From JAWWPY01 sp963822825 (lineage in GTDB: Bacteria; Actinomycetota; Actinomycetes; Streptosporangiales; Streptosporangiaceae), in the NCBI GenBank assembly GCA_963822825.1, contig CAWGIW010000002.1:310001-374000 (forward strand): 64,000 nucleotides of DNA. The letters run 5' to 3'. The notes under the pieces were generated by a model. It saw only the letters and a list, made by a program, of their open reading frames with translations. It ran no database searches and was not told the origin of the DNA. Both the position numbers and the translations under genes were made by a program. Positions 37,657 to 47,492 of this stretch are shown here, in pieces. Within the stretch, counting starts at the first letter, position 1, and the number at the start of each line of letters is the position of its first letter.

Positions 37657-39855
37657 GTGATAGCCGAGGAGCCGGCCAGGCCGCGGATCGGCCGGGTGGT
37701 GTGGCCGGTCCGGTCGGGCGCGGTGCCCCCGCTGGCCGATGGTTTCATTACCAGGTCGGAGACGGCACCTGGCCTTGGGACGGCGCTGATGCCGGGGACC
37801 GCGGTGGCTCTGGTGCCGGGCCGGGTGGCCGCCGAGGGGGTGCGGGACTGGCTGGGGTCGTGCGGCAAGACTCAGTTCGCGGTGTCTTTCGCCGAGTGGC
37901 TGTGGCAGTCCCGCCGGGTGGATCTGCTGGTCTGGGTCGTTGCCACCAGCCGGGCCTCGGTGCTGTCCAGCTTGGCCGAGGCCGCGGTGACGGCGATGGG
38001 AGCCGATCCGGCGGGCGATGCCGAGTCGATCGCCACCCGATTCGTCAACTTTCTCGGCGAGACCGGCCGACCGTGGCTCGTGGTGATGGACGGTCTGTCT
38101 GACGCGGCGAACCTGGAAGGGCTCTGGCCGGCGGGGCCGGCGGGCATGCTCCTGGTCACAGCCTCGAACGCCGCGGCTGTCTCCGGTGAGCACCGGGCGC
38201 GTATTCTCCCGGTCGGGGTCTTCAGCCATCGCGAAGCGCTGAGCTATCTGATGGGCCGTCTCACCGCGGACCCCGACCAGCGCATCGGAGCGATAGATCT
38301 CGTCCAGGACCTGGGCTATGAGCCGCTGGCCCTCACCCAGGCCAGCGTGGTGATCGCGAGTTCGGCGCTGTCTTGCCGTGACTACCGGGATTATTTTGTG
38401 CGCAGGCGCCAGCAGTGGGCGGAGACGGGAGGCGGCGAGCCGCCGGCCGCCGCGGTCACCTGGACGTTTTCTGTCGAGCAGGCTGACCGGCTGGCACCGG
38501 GCGGTGGCGCCCAGTCCGTGCTGGCGCTGGCCGCGCTCCTGGACGGCCACGGGATTCCCGGCGCGGTCTTCACCGCGGTGGCGGCGCGGGATTACCTGGC
38601 GGGAGATCGCGCCGCGGGCCCGGCCGACCGGGACCGCGCCTGGGGCGCGGTGCTCACCCTGGAGCGGGCCGGCTTGCTGAGTATCGATCTGGCCAGCACG
38701 CCGCCGATGGTCCGGATGAGCCCGGTGGTTCAGGAGGCGGTCCGGGCGGCGACGCCGGACGGGATGCTTGACCGGGCGGTGCGGGCGGCCGCCGACGCCC
38801 TGCTGGAGGTGTGGCCCAGGGATGAACCGCAGGCGTGGTCGGCCGCGGGCCTGCGGTCGTGTGCCGCCCGCCTGCAGCGGACGGCCGGGGATCTGCTGTG
38901 GCGGGGCGGCTGTCATCTCCTGCTGATGCGAGCTGGGCGGAGCCTGGACAGCGCGCGGCTGACTGGCCCCGCCGTCGCGTACTGGAGAGAGCTCGCCGCG
39001 GTCAGCGACCGGCTCCTGGGGCCCGGCCATCCGGACACCCTGATGGCCGGCCAGCAGCTCGCCGACGCGTACCTGGCCGCCGGGCGGGGGGCGGAGGCCG
39101 TCTCGTGGTTTCAGTGGGTCCTGGCCGACCGGGCCCGGACACTCGGGCCGGATCACCCCGGCACGATCGCGGCCAGGCAAAACCTCGGCCACGCCGCGAT
39201 GGCGGCGAACCAGCTGGGCGACGCGGTCTCCATCCTCAGCGGCGCCGCCGGCGATTACGAGCGCGTACGCGGCGCTGATCACCCTGATACGCTGGCTGCG
39301 CGGGACGAGCTGGCGGCCGCGTACCGTGCCGCGGGGCAGCCGGCCGACGCGATCCGGCTGTACCGGCGGACGCTGTCCAGCCGTGAGCGGCTGCAAGGTC
39401 CCCAGCATCCCGACACGATGGCCACCCGCCAGCAGCTGGCCGCCGCGTACCTCGCCGGTGGGCAGCTGAAGGACGCGCTGTCGCACTACAAGCGGGTCCT
39501 CGCCGACCGGGAACGGGTCCTTGGCCCTGATCACCTGGACACGATCGCGGCCCGCGGCAACCTCGGCTCCGCCTACCACACGGCTGGGCGGATGGCGTCG
39601 GCGGTGCAGCTGTACGAGCAGGCCTGCGCGGCTTACGAGCGGGTGCTGGGCGCCGATCACCCTGATACCCTGGCCCGCCGCGCGGACCTGGCCAGCGCCT
39701 ACTACGCCGTGGGCCGGCTGGGCGACGCGGCGGCGGTGCTCCGCGACACCGCCGCCCGCTGTGAGCGGGTGCTGCCACCCGGGGATCCGCTGGCTAAGGC
39801 CGCCCGGGAGAGCCTGGCCAACATCGCAGGACGAGACCCCAGCAAGCGGCCCTGA
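37657..39855 (+). CDS. STAND-like NTPase-fold protein with C-terminal kinesin-light-chain-type TPRs
   Basis: About 732 residues. GTG at 37657 has GGAGAG at the right distance and reads VIAEEPARPRIGRVVWPVRS. Residues about 60-330 resemble an NB-ARC/STAND NTPase with a shortened P-loop (WLGSCGKTQFAVSFAEWLW; the usual GxxGxGKT lacks its first part), RPWLVVMDGLSDAANLEGLW as Walker B and a winged-helix zone (GYEPLALTQASVVIASSALS). From about 470 to the end are five or six TPR units of about 42 residues with the phrase LGPDHPDTL/ LGADHPDTL. Probably a scaffold or switch protein; P-loop loss suggests nucleotide binding is weak or absent. No partner can be named. Confidence 0.75.
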   Translation: MIAEEPARPRIGRVVWPVRSGAVPPLADGFITRSETAPGLGTALMPGTAVALVPGRVAAEGVRDWLGSCGKTQFAVSFAEWLWQSRRVDLLVWVVATSRASVLSSLAEAAVTAMGADPAGDAESIATRFVNFLGETGRPWLVVMDGLSDAANLEGLWPAGPAGMLLVTASNAAAVSGEHRARILPVGVFSHREALSYLMGRLTADPDQRIGAIDLVQDLGYEPLALTQASVVIASSALSCRDYRDYFVRRRQQWAETGGGEPPAAAVTWTFSVEQADRLAPGGGAQSVLALAALLDGHGIPGAVFTAVAARDYLAGDRAAGPADRDRAWGAVLTLERAGLLSIDLASTPPMVRMSPVVQEAVRAATPDGMLDRAVRAAADALLEVWPRDEPQAWSAAGLRSCAARLQRTAGDLLWRGGCHLLLMRAGRSLDSARLTGPAVAYWRELAAVSDRLLGPGHPDTLMAGQQLADAYLAAGRGAEAVSWFQWVLADRARTLGPDHPGTIAARQNLGHAAMAANQLGDAVSILSGAAGDYERVRGADHPDTLAARDELAAAYRAAGQPADAIRLYRRTLSSRERLQGPQHPDTMATRQQLAAAYLAGGQLKDALSHYKRVLADRERVLGPDHLDTIAARGNLGSAYHTAGRMASAVQLYEQACAAYERVLGADHPDTLARRADLASAYYAVGRLGDAAAVLRDTAARCERVLPPGDPLAKAARESLANIAGRDPSKRP

Positions 39856-39870
39856 ATGGCGCTCAGGCGA

Positions 39871-41315
39871 TCAGCGTTCCTGGCCGTCGCTTTCCCGGGG
39901 GGTCTGGAAGAAGGGGAGCGCAGCAGGAACCGCGCGGTGAGCATGAGGATCAGGCCGATGAGGACGACGCCGGTCAGTGACCAGACCTGTGAGGCGGGGG
40001 CGGCTTGCACGGACTTGACGATGATCCAGGCCAGGAACGCGGCGGCCGCGATGGGCAGGATACCCAGGATCAGCGCGTCCCAGAAACTGGTCAGGAGCCG
40101 GCGCCGGTAGTAGACGATGGTGGCCAGCGCGGTGAGGATGTAGAACGCGGCGAACAGCAGGCCGCTGACGTTGATCACCGCGGTGAACGCGTTCTGCACC
40201 GAGTTGGCCAGCAGGTAAACCCAGGTCAGCGCGATCAAAATGACACCAACGAGGACGCTGGCCAGGGCCGGGGTCCTGAACCGGCGGGAGATGATGGCCA
40301 GGAACTCCGGCAGCGTCCGGTAGCTCGCCATCCCGTAAACGATCCGGGAAGTGAGCACGATGTTGGTCAGCGTGGCCGCGATCACCGACAGCGCCAGCGA
40401 CAGCGCCATCACCTTCGACCAGCTCGCACCCCCCATCGCCTGGGCCACATACACCAGCGCGGAGGTCGAATGGGCCTGCAGCTGGGCCGGGGGCACCGTG
40501 CCCTGCAGCCCCATCACCGACAGCGTGTAAATGATGGTCAGCAGCACCACCGCCAAGATCGCCGCCCGCCCCGGGTTGGTCCGCCGGTGCCGGGTCTCCT
40601 CATTGACATACAGCGTGCCTTCCCACCCACTGAAAATGAACACCGCGATCAGCAGCCCCGCCGCCAGGCTCCCCTTCCCCCCGATCCCCGACAGGCTGAA
40701 CCACCCCCGGCTGACGGGGAACGTCCCATGATGATGGCCCAGCACCTCCACCAGCCCGAACACCGCGAACCCAATCAAGATCGCATACTCCACCACCGCC
40801 ATCCCCACCTGCGTCCGCGCCGTGATCCGGATACCCACCACCGCGATCACCAGCATGGCCAGCGACACACCGGTGGCGATGGCGACATCCGCCCACGCAC
40901 TGCCCGAACTGGAGGTAAACACCGCCAGCACCGACGGCCCGATGACCTCCACCCCAGCGACCGCCCCGATGATGTACCCCGCGATCATCAGCCACCCGGT
41001 CAGGAACCCCAGATACGGGTTGATCGCCCGGCCCACCCACTCAAACGACGCCCCGCAGTTCGCGTTCCACATATTCAGCCGCCGGTACGCATTCGCGATG
41101 ATCAGCATCGGGATCGCCGTCAAGACAATCACCGGCCCACTGCCATACGCCGTCGCCGCCGCCAGCGCGGCCAACGTCAGCCCCACCGACACCGCCGGCG
41201 CCGACGACGCCATCCCGATCACCGTGTCCTGCGCCACCCCGATCGCATCCGGCTCAAGCCGCGGCGGCGGAGCCGGCGCAGTCCCCGACACCACGGGCGT
41301 ATACCGATCGGTCAT
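39871..41315 (-). CDS. APC family amino acid/polyamine permease
   Basis: Twelve-helix transporter; helices run from VSVGLTLAALAAATAYGSGP to LTGVVLIGLILMLTARFLLR. The first helix has the APC signature GMASSAPAVS, and GWEGTLYVNEETRHRRTNPG in the loop after helix 6 is typical of the family. ATG at 41315 follows GAGAGGAAT. The frame as written runs on to 39702, overlapping the TPR gene by about 150 bp with low-complexity sequence. In the neighbouring frame the end reads FFQTPRESDGQER to TGA at 39871, 15 bp from the convergent TPR stop. A one-base indel in the C-run near 39915 is likely. Substrate unknown. Confidence 0.82.
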
Positions 41316-41856
41316 CTGTATTCCTCTCGTGCCAGCCAGCGTGCGTTAGATGTTTGCGCGGGCAACGGAACAGCCCTCGCTCAATGCCCGGAGGTAACGC
41401 ATGTGCGCCAAGAGGTTAAGACGATCCGGTCCCCGCCGGCCAACGGCTCGCGGGAGAACGCCGCCTGGTCCGTGCGGTCCCGGAAACCCGGGGAAACGCG
41501 AACGCGCTGCACCAATGACCGGGCCTGCCGCGTTGCGGCACAACTTCGGCGTACCCGCGGCGATCAGTAACGCGGCTGGATCAGAGGGCGGTGCTGCGGA
41601 ACGGAGGTTGCCGCCGATGCTGCCGACCGGCGCGACCTTCATGTTGGCCACCTGGGTGATCATAGCGGTCATTTCCGGCATCAGCCGACAGACGGCAAGG
41701 ATTTTCCAGGCCGCCATAGACAGTCCCATCACCCTTAACCGGTCAACCGTGGCGCAGACCGATCAGGGGCACCAATCTTTACCCAGTCGGTGAGGCGTCT
41801 CCTGCGACTGACAGCACCGCTACCACCCCCCGGATGATGGTGCCTAACGTGGAGGG
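41316..41856. other. 541-bp gene-free stretch
   Basis: Divergent intergenic region between the permease (minus) and the phosphodiester glycosidase (plus). The permease ribosome site lies at its left edge. Short open frames exist on both strands but have no ribosome site, domain or codon pattern to support them. I see no RNA gene, repeat or operator here. Confidence 0.5.
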
Positions 41857-42767
41857 GTGACCACCACCGCGCCCCGGCCCGGCACCAGGATCCTGGTGCG
41901 CTGGTTGCTGCTGGCCGGCGTCAGCGTGGCGCTGGCCTCGTGCGGCGGCAGGCCGGCCGTCTCCGCCCCGGTGGCACCGTCGGCCAAGACCGTGCGGCCT
42001 TCCGCCGGCGAGCCGCCCAGCGTCCTCGTATCACCATTGCCCACCCCGGCCGCGCTGGTACCGTTCACCGGGCCTGCGGTCGCCGGCGAGGGTGTCTGGT
42101 CCCCGGCTGGCCGCCCGGTCAACGGCATGCGAGTGGTCTGGCAGACCACGCTCGTGCCGCCCGGAGGCACGCAATCGGCGGGAATCTCGTGGATGGACAC
42201 CAGCCTGCTGTCCGCCCGGCTGTACTCGGGCTCGAAAAGCCCCGGCGGGGGGCCGTACCGCTACACCGCGCCGATCGGGCCGACGCAGGCTACCTCACTG
42301 GTGGCGGCGTTCAACGGCGGCTTCACCATGGACGCCGCGGGCGGCGGCTATTTCACCGAAGGCCGCACCGTCGTCCCGCTGCGGCGGGGGGCGGCCTCTC
42401 TGGTGATCCAGGCCGACGGGAGCGTCAACGTCGGCGTCTGGGGCAGCGACATGGTCATGACCCGGGACGTGGTGAGCGTCCGGCAGAACCTCGTGCCGCT
42501 CGTCGCCGGTGGCCGTCCCACGCCAGCCGCGAGCACCAACTGGCAGGCCTGGGGTTCGACGTGCGGCGCGACCTCGTGCGCGGCCTCGGTCCCCGGCATC
42601 GAGCACCAGTGGCGGTCCGGGCTCGGCGTCACCGCCGACGGTGCCCTCGTCTATGCCACTGGCCCCGGTCTCGGCTGTCGGCGACCATGCAGGGTCCGTG
42701 GACGTTCTTCGAGCCCTGGTGGGCACGCGACTTCGTCACGATGTCGGCCCGCCCGGGATCCGGGTGA
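41857..42767 (+). pseudogene. phosphodiester glycosidase (NAGPA-like) lipoprotein with internal deletion
   Basis: GTG at 41857. A signal peptide with lipobox-like end (LVRWLLLAGVSVALASCGG) is followed by a Pro/Ser linker, then the phosphodiester-glycosidase domain: VWQTTLVPPGGTQSAGISWM, TSLVAAFNGGFTMDAAGGGY, FTEGRTVVPLRRGAASLVIQ and SGLGVTADGALVYATGPGL. Just after this, at about 42672, the sequence jumps to LSATMQGPWTFFEPWWARDF and VTMSARPGSG in another frame. Family members normally carry about 55-60 residues between these motifs (including an RAG-x-LDIN-like segment). The gene therefore seems to have an internal deletion, real or from assembly. Secreted glycan-modifying role inferred. Confidence 0.65.
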
Positions 42768-42790
42768 CCTCTACCCCGCGGGGAGGGCCA

Positions 42791-44212
42791 TCAGGGCAGG
42801 GTCCATTGCTGGTTAGCGTTACCGGTGCAGTCCCAGATCTGGAGTTGCGTGCCGGGCGTGGTTGACCAAGCCGTATCGTCGAGGCATTTCCCCGACTGCG
42901 GATTAAAGAGGGAGCCATTGGATTGCGGGATAAAGACCTGCGCGGCCGTCCCATTGCAGTCGTACAGGTCCACGGTGGTCCCGTCGGCCGTGCCGCCGCC
43001 GTTGATGTCCATGCACTTGCCCAGGGCATGGAGGGTGCTGCCGGCCGCTACGACGGTCCACTGCTGGGCCGCCGTGCCGTTGCAGGTGTAGATCTGGACC
43101 GGGTTAAAGTTCGCGGTGCTCGCGGCGCGGTCGTCAACGCACAGCCCGCCGTAGCCGACAATCGGGCCAGCGCCCGGAGGCGGGGGTGGCGGTGATGACG
43201 ATGACGATGACGTCGAATACGCCGCGACGTAGGCCACGCTCATGGTCCCGCCGGAGGTGGTGGCGCCGCTCGGCGAGGTGCAGCCGCAGACGCCGTTGGG
43301 GTAACCGCCGCCCATGGCCAGGTCGAAGATGATGGAGAAGTTGTGGTCGACCGCCGCCTGCCAGGTGGATGCCCCGACCTGACTCTCACTGACCGAGAAG
43401 AACTGGTTGCCGTCCAGGTACCAGGTGATCGACTCATTGGCGGTGTTCGTGCGGTTGACGATCGCCGTGTAGGTGTGGAAGCCGGTCTGGCAGCCGGAGC
43501 AGGCCTGGAGTCCGCTGCCGATGCCGGTGGTCTCGTTGCACGGGCCCCCGGGGTCAGTGCCGCAGTGGAAGGTCCCCGAGTGCTCGGACAGGGCGTTGAC
43601 GTCCTCCAGGATGTCGATCTCCCCGTTCTCCGGCCACTGGCCGGGGCCCAGCATCCAGAACGCCGGCCAGTAGCCGAGGCCATTCGCCGGGCTGGGCTGC
43701 TCGATCGACGCCGTGACCTCGAGCTCTCCGCCGGCCGGCGCGCCCACGTTCGCCGTGGTGGTCTGGATGCGGCCGGACGTCCACGAACTGCCCTGGCCCA
43801 GGGCCGTGATGTCGAGGTTGCCGTTGCCGTCGAGATGCACGTTGCTCGGCGAGTTGGTCATGGTCTCGATCTCGCCGGTGCCAAAGCTGGAGCCCGGTCC
43901 CGTGTCGTACTGCCAGCTTCCCGACGGAGCACTGCCCGCTGCGCCGTTGAAGTCGTCGCTGAACACCGTCGACCAGCCTGACGGCGGCCCCGGTACGGCC
44001 GCGGGCGCGGCGATCGCCCTCGCCGCCGCCGGGGCCAGGACGGAGGCGGCCGCCGCGGTGGCGGCGTCCGCCGCCGAGGGCGCGGCGATCGCGGTCAGCG
44101 CCACGATCCAGCCGGCCGCAACGGCCATCGCGGCCCACCGGCGGCAATGGCGCCGCGACCAGGCCCTGGCGGCGGGGAAGGCGCTTCGGGCGTCGCGCAG
44201 CAAGCCATTCAT
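42791..44212 (-). CDS. secreted GH16 endo-beta-glucanase with C-terminal CBM13 (ricin) domain
   Basis: A 473-residue exported enzyme. A long N-terminal signal region (AAMAVAAGWIVALTAIAAPS) is followed by the GH16 jelly roll (about 85-330). Catalytic motif WPENGEIDILEDVN (E-x-D-x-x-E) and WPAFWMLGPG are clear, and DGNQFFSVSESQVGASTWQA follows. After a Ser/Pro linker (SSSSSSPPPPPPG) is a CBM13 trefoil with QIYTCNGTAAQQW-type repeats (three QxW units). It probably cleaves beta-1,3 or mixed beta-glucan. The palindrome at 44242 lies just upstream, and GH1, ROK and ABC genes follow, so it feeds oligosaccharides to the transporter. Confidence 0.92.
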   Translation of the reverse strand: MNGLLRDARSAFPAARAWSRRHCRRWAAMAVAAGWIVALTAIAAPSAADAATAAAASVLAPAAARAIAAPAAVPGPPSGWSTVFSDDFNGAAGSAPSGSWQYDTGPGSSFGTGEIETMTNSPSNVHLDGNGNLDITALGQGSSWTSGRIQTTTANVGAPAGGELEVTASIEQPSPANGLGYWPAFWMLGPGQWPENGEIDILEDVNALSEHSGTFHCGTDPGGPCNETTGIGSGLQACSGCQTGFHTYTAIVNRTNTANESITWYLDGNQFFSVSESQVGASTWQAAVDHNFSIIFDLAMGGGYPNGVCGCTSPSGATTSGGTMSVAYVAAYSTSSSSSSPPPPPPGAGPIVGYGGLCVDDRAASTANFNPVQIYTCNGTAAQQWTVVAAGSTLHALGKCMDINGGGTADGTTVDLYDCNGTAAQVFIPQSNGSLFNPQSGKCLDDTAWSTTPGTQLQIWDCTGNANQQWTLP

Positions 44213-44241
44213 CGGCCATAACCTCCGTAGCCAGGACTATA

Positions 44242-44254
44242 AGGAAAGTTTCCT
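44242..44254. promoter_or_regulatory. 13-bp palindrome upstream of GH16 gene
   Basis: AGGAAAGTTTCCT is a perfect inverted repeat around one central G, 29 bp before the GH16 ATG (44212), in AT-rich flanks (TTTATTTTATT beside it). It has the form of a sugar-responsive repressor operator; the regulator is not identified. Confidence 0.6.
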
Positions 44255-44429
44255 ATTTATTTTATTGGCGTGACCATAGCCCGGCAGCGGCAAGGCGTCA
44301 AGACCAAATCCCCGGGCCGCGGGACCGTCCCGCGCTACGCCCGGGCACCAGGGGGGTTGATGCCCGGGCGCGCGTCGAACCGCCGATACAGGGAGCCGCC
44401 GCGGGCCGGCGACTCCGTGTGGCGACGAG

Positions 44430-45793
44430 TCAGGGCCTCCCGGTGGCGATGAGCCGCTGATACCAGCGGGCGCTCGCCTTCGGAATGCGAGCCTGGGTGC
44501 CGAAATCGACGTAGACGAGGCCGAACCTGCGGCTGTACCCGTCGGCCCACTCGAAGTTGTCCAGCAGCGACCAGACGAAGTAGCCGCGCACGTCAACCCC
44601 GGCCTGAATTGCTTCCAGCGTCTCGTTGAAGTGGTCGTTGAGGTAGGAGACCCGCTCGAGATCATCGACGCCGCCCTCGGGATCGACGTAGTCATGGAAG
44701 GCGGCGCCGTTCTCCGTGATGTACAGCGGCAGGCTCGTGTAGTCGCGGACCCGGTCCAGGGTCCGGCCAAGCGGCCGGCCGCGCGTCCAAGCCACCGGCG
44801 GTGAGCGTGCCGGGCGCGAGCTTCCGGCCAGGGGCAACACCCGGGCCTGGTGATAGGGCTCTTCGGGATCGGCGGCCACGGTCTTGGTCTCGTAGAAGTT
44901 GACGCCGAGGAAGTCGGCCGGCGCCGCCGCCAACTGCATATCGCCGTCGCGGATGAAGTCGATCGGCACGTGCTGCCCGTACCAGTCGAGCATGTCCGCG
45001 GGGTAGGTCCGCGGAGAACCGGATCGAGGAACCAGCGGTTCTCGTATCCGTCCAGCCGACGGGCGGCGGCCTGGTCGGCCTCGGATTCCGATGCCGCGCT
45101 GATGTCAGACAGCAGGTGCGTGATGCCGACACGCGCCCCGGGCGCCCTTCGCCGGACGATGCCCACGGCCTGGCCGTGCGCGAGCAGCAGGTGATGCGAG
45201 GCGGCCAGCGCGGAGCGGAGGTCGGAGATTCCGGGCGCGTGCCGGCCCTCGAGGTGGCCGATCATGCCCGAGCAGAACGCCTCGTTGATCGTGGCCCACA
45301 GCGATACGGCGTCGCCGAGATGGTCGAGCACCGCCTCGGCGTAGTCGCAGAAATAGCTGACGGTATCCCGGCTGGCCCAGCCGCCCGCATCTTGCAGTGG
45401 CTGCGGAAGGTCCCAGTGATAGAGCGTCGCCATGGGCTCGATCCCCCGGGCGTGCAGGCCGTCGACCAGTCGCCGGTAGAAGTCGAGGCCCTTCTGGTTA
45501 ACCGTCCCGGTGCCGTCAGGGACAATACGCGGCCATGCGATCGAGAAGCGGTAGGCGGTCAGGCCCATCTCCGCAATGAGATCGAGGTCGGAGTCGAGCC
45601 GGTGATAGTGATCACACGCGATGGCACCCGAATCAGCGTGGGTCACCGCACCGGGGACTTGGCAGAAGGTATCCCAGATCGAGGGCCCTCGACCGTCTTC
45701 GTCAGCAGCGCCCTCGATCTGATAGGCGGCGGTCGCTGCGCCGAAGAGAAAGCCCGGTGGGAAGCGCTTGGACAATGACGACTGCTCCTTCAC
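44430..45793 (-). CDS. GH1 beta-glucosidase (frameshifted)
   Basis: Cytoplasmic (no signal) family 1 glucosidase of about 455 codons. GTG 45793 reads KEQSSLSKRFPPGFLFGAAT; an internal TTG after AAGGAG is another possible start. GH1 marks: AAYQIEGAADEDGRGPSIWD, the acid/base Glu in SLWATINEAFCSG, LGVNFYETK, the nucleophile Glu in SLPLYITENGAAFHDY, and GYFVWSLLDNFEWADGYSRR. Frame changes near 45005 and around 44790 split the middle (the stretch about 44760-44830 is garbled). It hydrolyses imported beta-gluco-oligosaccharides. The ROK-type inverted repeat lies in its promoter. Confidence 0.88.
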
Positions 45794-45845
45794 TGCGCAT
45801 CAGAGATGGCTACGTGCGGCTGCGTCGTCGCGTCAGCAGCCTCTT

Positions 45846-45878
45846 ACTTTAGAACTTAGGCTAAGGCTTGAGTAAAGT
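45846..45878. promoter_or_regulatory. inverted repeat ACTTTA-N21-TAAAGT upstream of GH1 gene
   Basis: Six-base arms ACTTTA (45846) and TAAAGT (45873) face each other 53 bp upstream of the GH1 start. A related ACTTTACGG stands upstream of the ROK gene (47251) and TTTACG-N13-CGTAAA upstream of the ABC genes (47400). Likely targets of the adjacent ROK repressor. Confidence 0.4.
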
Positions 45879-45940
45879 GGGGTCAAGCATATTCCGGGCC
45901 ATGGGTGTGGCCGATAGGGCTTTGGGCCGCGCGCCTGCGG

Positions 45941-47197
45941 TCAGGCGGGCGACGCGGCGGATCGGAGACGGCGGCGGTTGCCGGAGTGGTCGGCGACCAT
46001 CGCCCCGGCCGAGAGCAGCCGGGCGATCGGCAGCGTCGCGCCGCCCAGCGCGACCGCGTCCTGCCCGAGGTCGGCCTTGACGATCTCGACCCGGCTGAAC
46101 GGCAGGCGCAGTGCCTGGCGGCCCGCGGCCTCGCGGATCCTGGGCAGCAGTTCGTCGCTCAAGGCCTGGCCGAGCCAGCCACCCACCACCACCCGCTCCG
46201 GGTTGAACAGGTTGACCAGGTCAGCGATCCCGGCGCCGAGGTAGGTTACCGTCTCATCGAGCACCTGGGCGGCGACCCGGTCGCTGCCGGAGGCGTCGAT
46301 GATCGCCGCGATCCGCTCCTCCAGCTCGCCGGGGCTGGTGGCCACGCGCCTGCGCTTGAGCTGGTCGTACCGGGCCGCGATCGCGCCGGCGCCGACATAC
46401 GCCTCCAGGCAGCCTTCGGCACCGCAGCGGCAGGTCCGGCCGCCCACCATCACCGTGGTGTGCCCCCACTCCCCGGCACTGCTCGTCGCCCCCCGGTAGA
46501 CCTCGCCGTTGCTGATGATGCAGGTCCCCACGCCAATCCCCAGCAGGACGATGACCGCGGTGTCGGTGCTGCGGGCGGCGCCGAACCACCGCTCAGCCTG
46601 GCCGAGGGTCTTTGCGCCGTTGTCAACGAGAATCGGCAGATCGACCTGTCGGCGCAGCATCGCCTCCAGCGGGACGGCATCCCAGCCGACGCTCTGGCCG
46701 TGCACGACCGCGTCCTCACGGTCCTCGACCAGGCCCGGCACGGCCACTCCGACGCCGAGGATGGCCCGCGCGTCCACGCCCGACTCGGCGATCACTGACT
46801 CGATACCCTCGACGATATGGCTGACCGCGTCTTCGGGATCCAGCACGGTCATGTCGGTCACCGAGGTGTGCCGTGCGCACATGTGCAGTCCGAAGTCGAA
46901 CAACTCGACCAGGAACGCGGTCTCCCCGACGTCAACCCCAATGACGTAGCCGTACTCGGGGTTGACCTGCAGCAGCCCGCGCGGCCGGCCGCCGTTGGAG
47001 TCTTCGAGTCCCACCTCGACGACGACGCCTTCCGCTTCCAGGGCCGCGACCAGGTTGCTCACTGTCGCGGGACTCAGGCCCGCCTGGGTCCCGACCTCCT
47101 GCCGCGTCAGCGGGCCGCTGAGGAAAACCTGCCACAAGGCGCGGGACCGGTTGCTCTTGCGCAGGTCTCGCACGGTGGTTGTTCTGGGCCTGGGCAT
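45941..47197 (-). CDS. ROK-family transcriptional repressor
   Basis: A 418-residue ROK regulator. The N-terminal winged helix is TRQEVGTQAGLSPATVSNLV with AALEAEGVVVEVGLEDSNGG. The sugar-kinase-like core has YVIGVDVGETAFLVELFDFG, VGVAVPGLVEDREDAVVHGQ, VDNGAKTLGQAERW and IGVGTCIISNGEVYRG, and the zinc motif CRCGAEGCLEAYVGAG. It lies between GH1 (convergent in transcription order downstream) and the ABC binding-protein gene, which is divergent. It probably senses a beta-glucoside. ATG at 47197. Frame intact. Confidence 0.9.
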   Translation of the reverse strand: MPRPRTTTVRDLRKSNRSRALWQVFLSGPLTRQEVGTQAGLSPATVSNLVAALEAEGVVVEVGLEDSNGGRPRGLLQVNPEYGYVIGVDVGETAFLVELFDFGLHMCARHTSVTDMTVLDPEDAVSHIVEGIESVIAESGVDARAILGVGVAVPGLVEDREDAVVHGQSVGWDAVPLEAMLRRQVDLPILVDNGAKTLGQAERWFGAARSTDTAVIVLLGIGVGTCIISNGEVYRGATSSAGEWGHTTVMVGGRTCRCGAEGCLEAYVGAGAIAARYDQLKRRRVATSPGELEERIAAIIDASGSDRVAAQVLDETVTYLGAGIADLVNLFNPERVVVGGWLGQALSDELLPRIREAAGRQALRLPFSRVEIVKADLGQDAVALGGATLPIARLLSAGAMVADHSGNRRRLRSAASPA

Positions 47198-47399
47198 CGA
47201 CCTGCCTGACCGACGGAGGGACCCGCGACGACGCGGGTACGGACTCTCCTACTTTACGGCCTGGAATAAGTCGGCGCCGACGCCATGACCAGCATCAAGT
47301 CTCGCCGGGCGGCCGTCTGCGGGAACACACTCCAGGTAACAAAACAGAAACGGAGGCTGTCCCGCCGTTGACAGCCTGACCTGCCTGGGCAGAACATAA

Positions 47400-47424
47400 T
47401 TTACGTCTTATAGGAAGCCGTAAA
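47400..47424. promoter_or_regulatory. inverted repeat TTTACG-N13-CGTAAA upstream of ABC genes
   Basis: Perfect six-base arms in an AT-rich patch, 69 bp before the binding-protein ATG. It shares TTTACG with a site at 47251 on the ROK promoter side. Candidate ROK operator. Confidence 0.5.
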
Positions 47425-47492
47425 AGATCTTGTCTGTTTTGTCCTGGGCGCGGCCCGCTGTGTGCTCGCGACCACTCCTGGGAGGACACCGC

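Noticed and set aside
39702..39870. C-terminal extension of the APC permease into the TPR gene
   Set aside because: The extension is low-complexity, antisense to a conserved TPR, and a natural stop exists in the neighbouring frame at 39871.
41346..41793. Open frames of 128-130 codons on both strands between the permease and the glycosidase gene
   Set aside because: They overlap each other, lack ribosome sites, and show no domain or signal; composition is that of non-coding GC-rich DNA.
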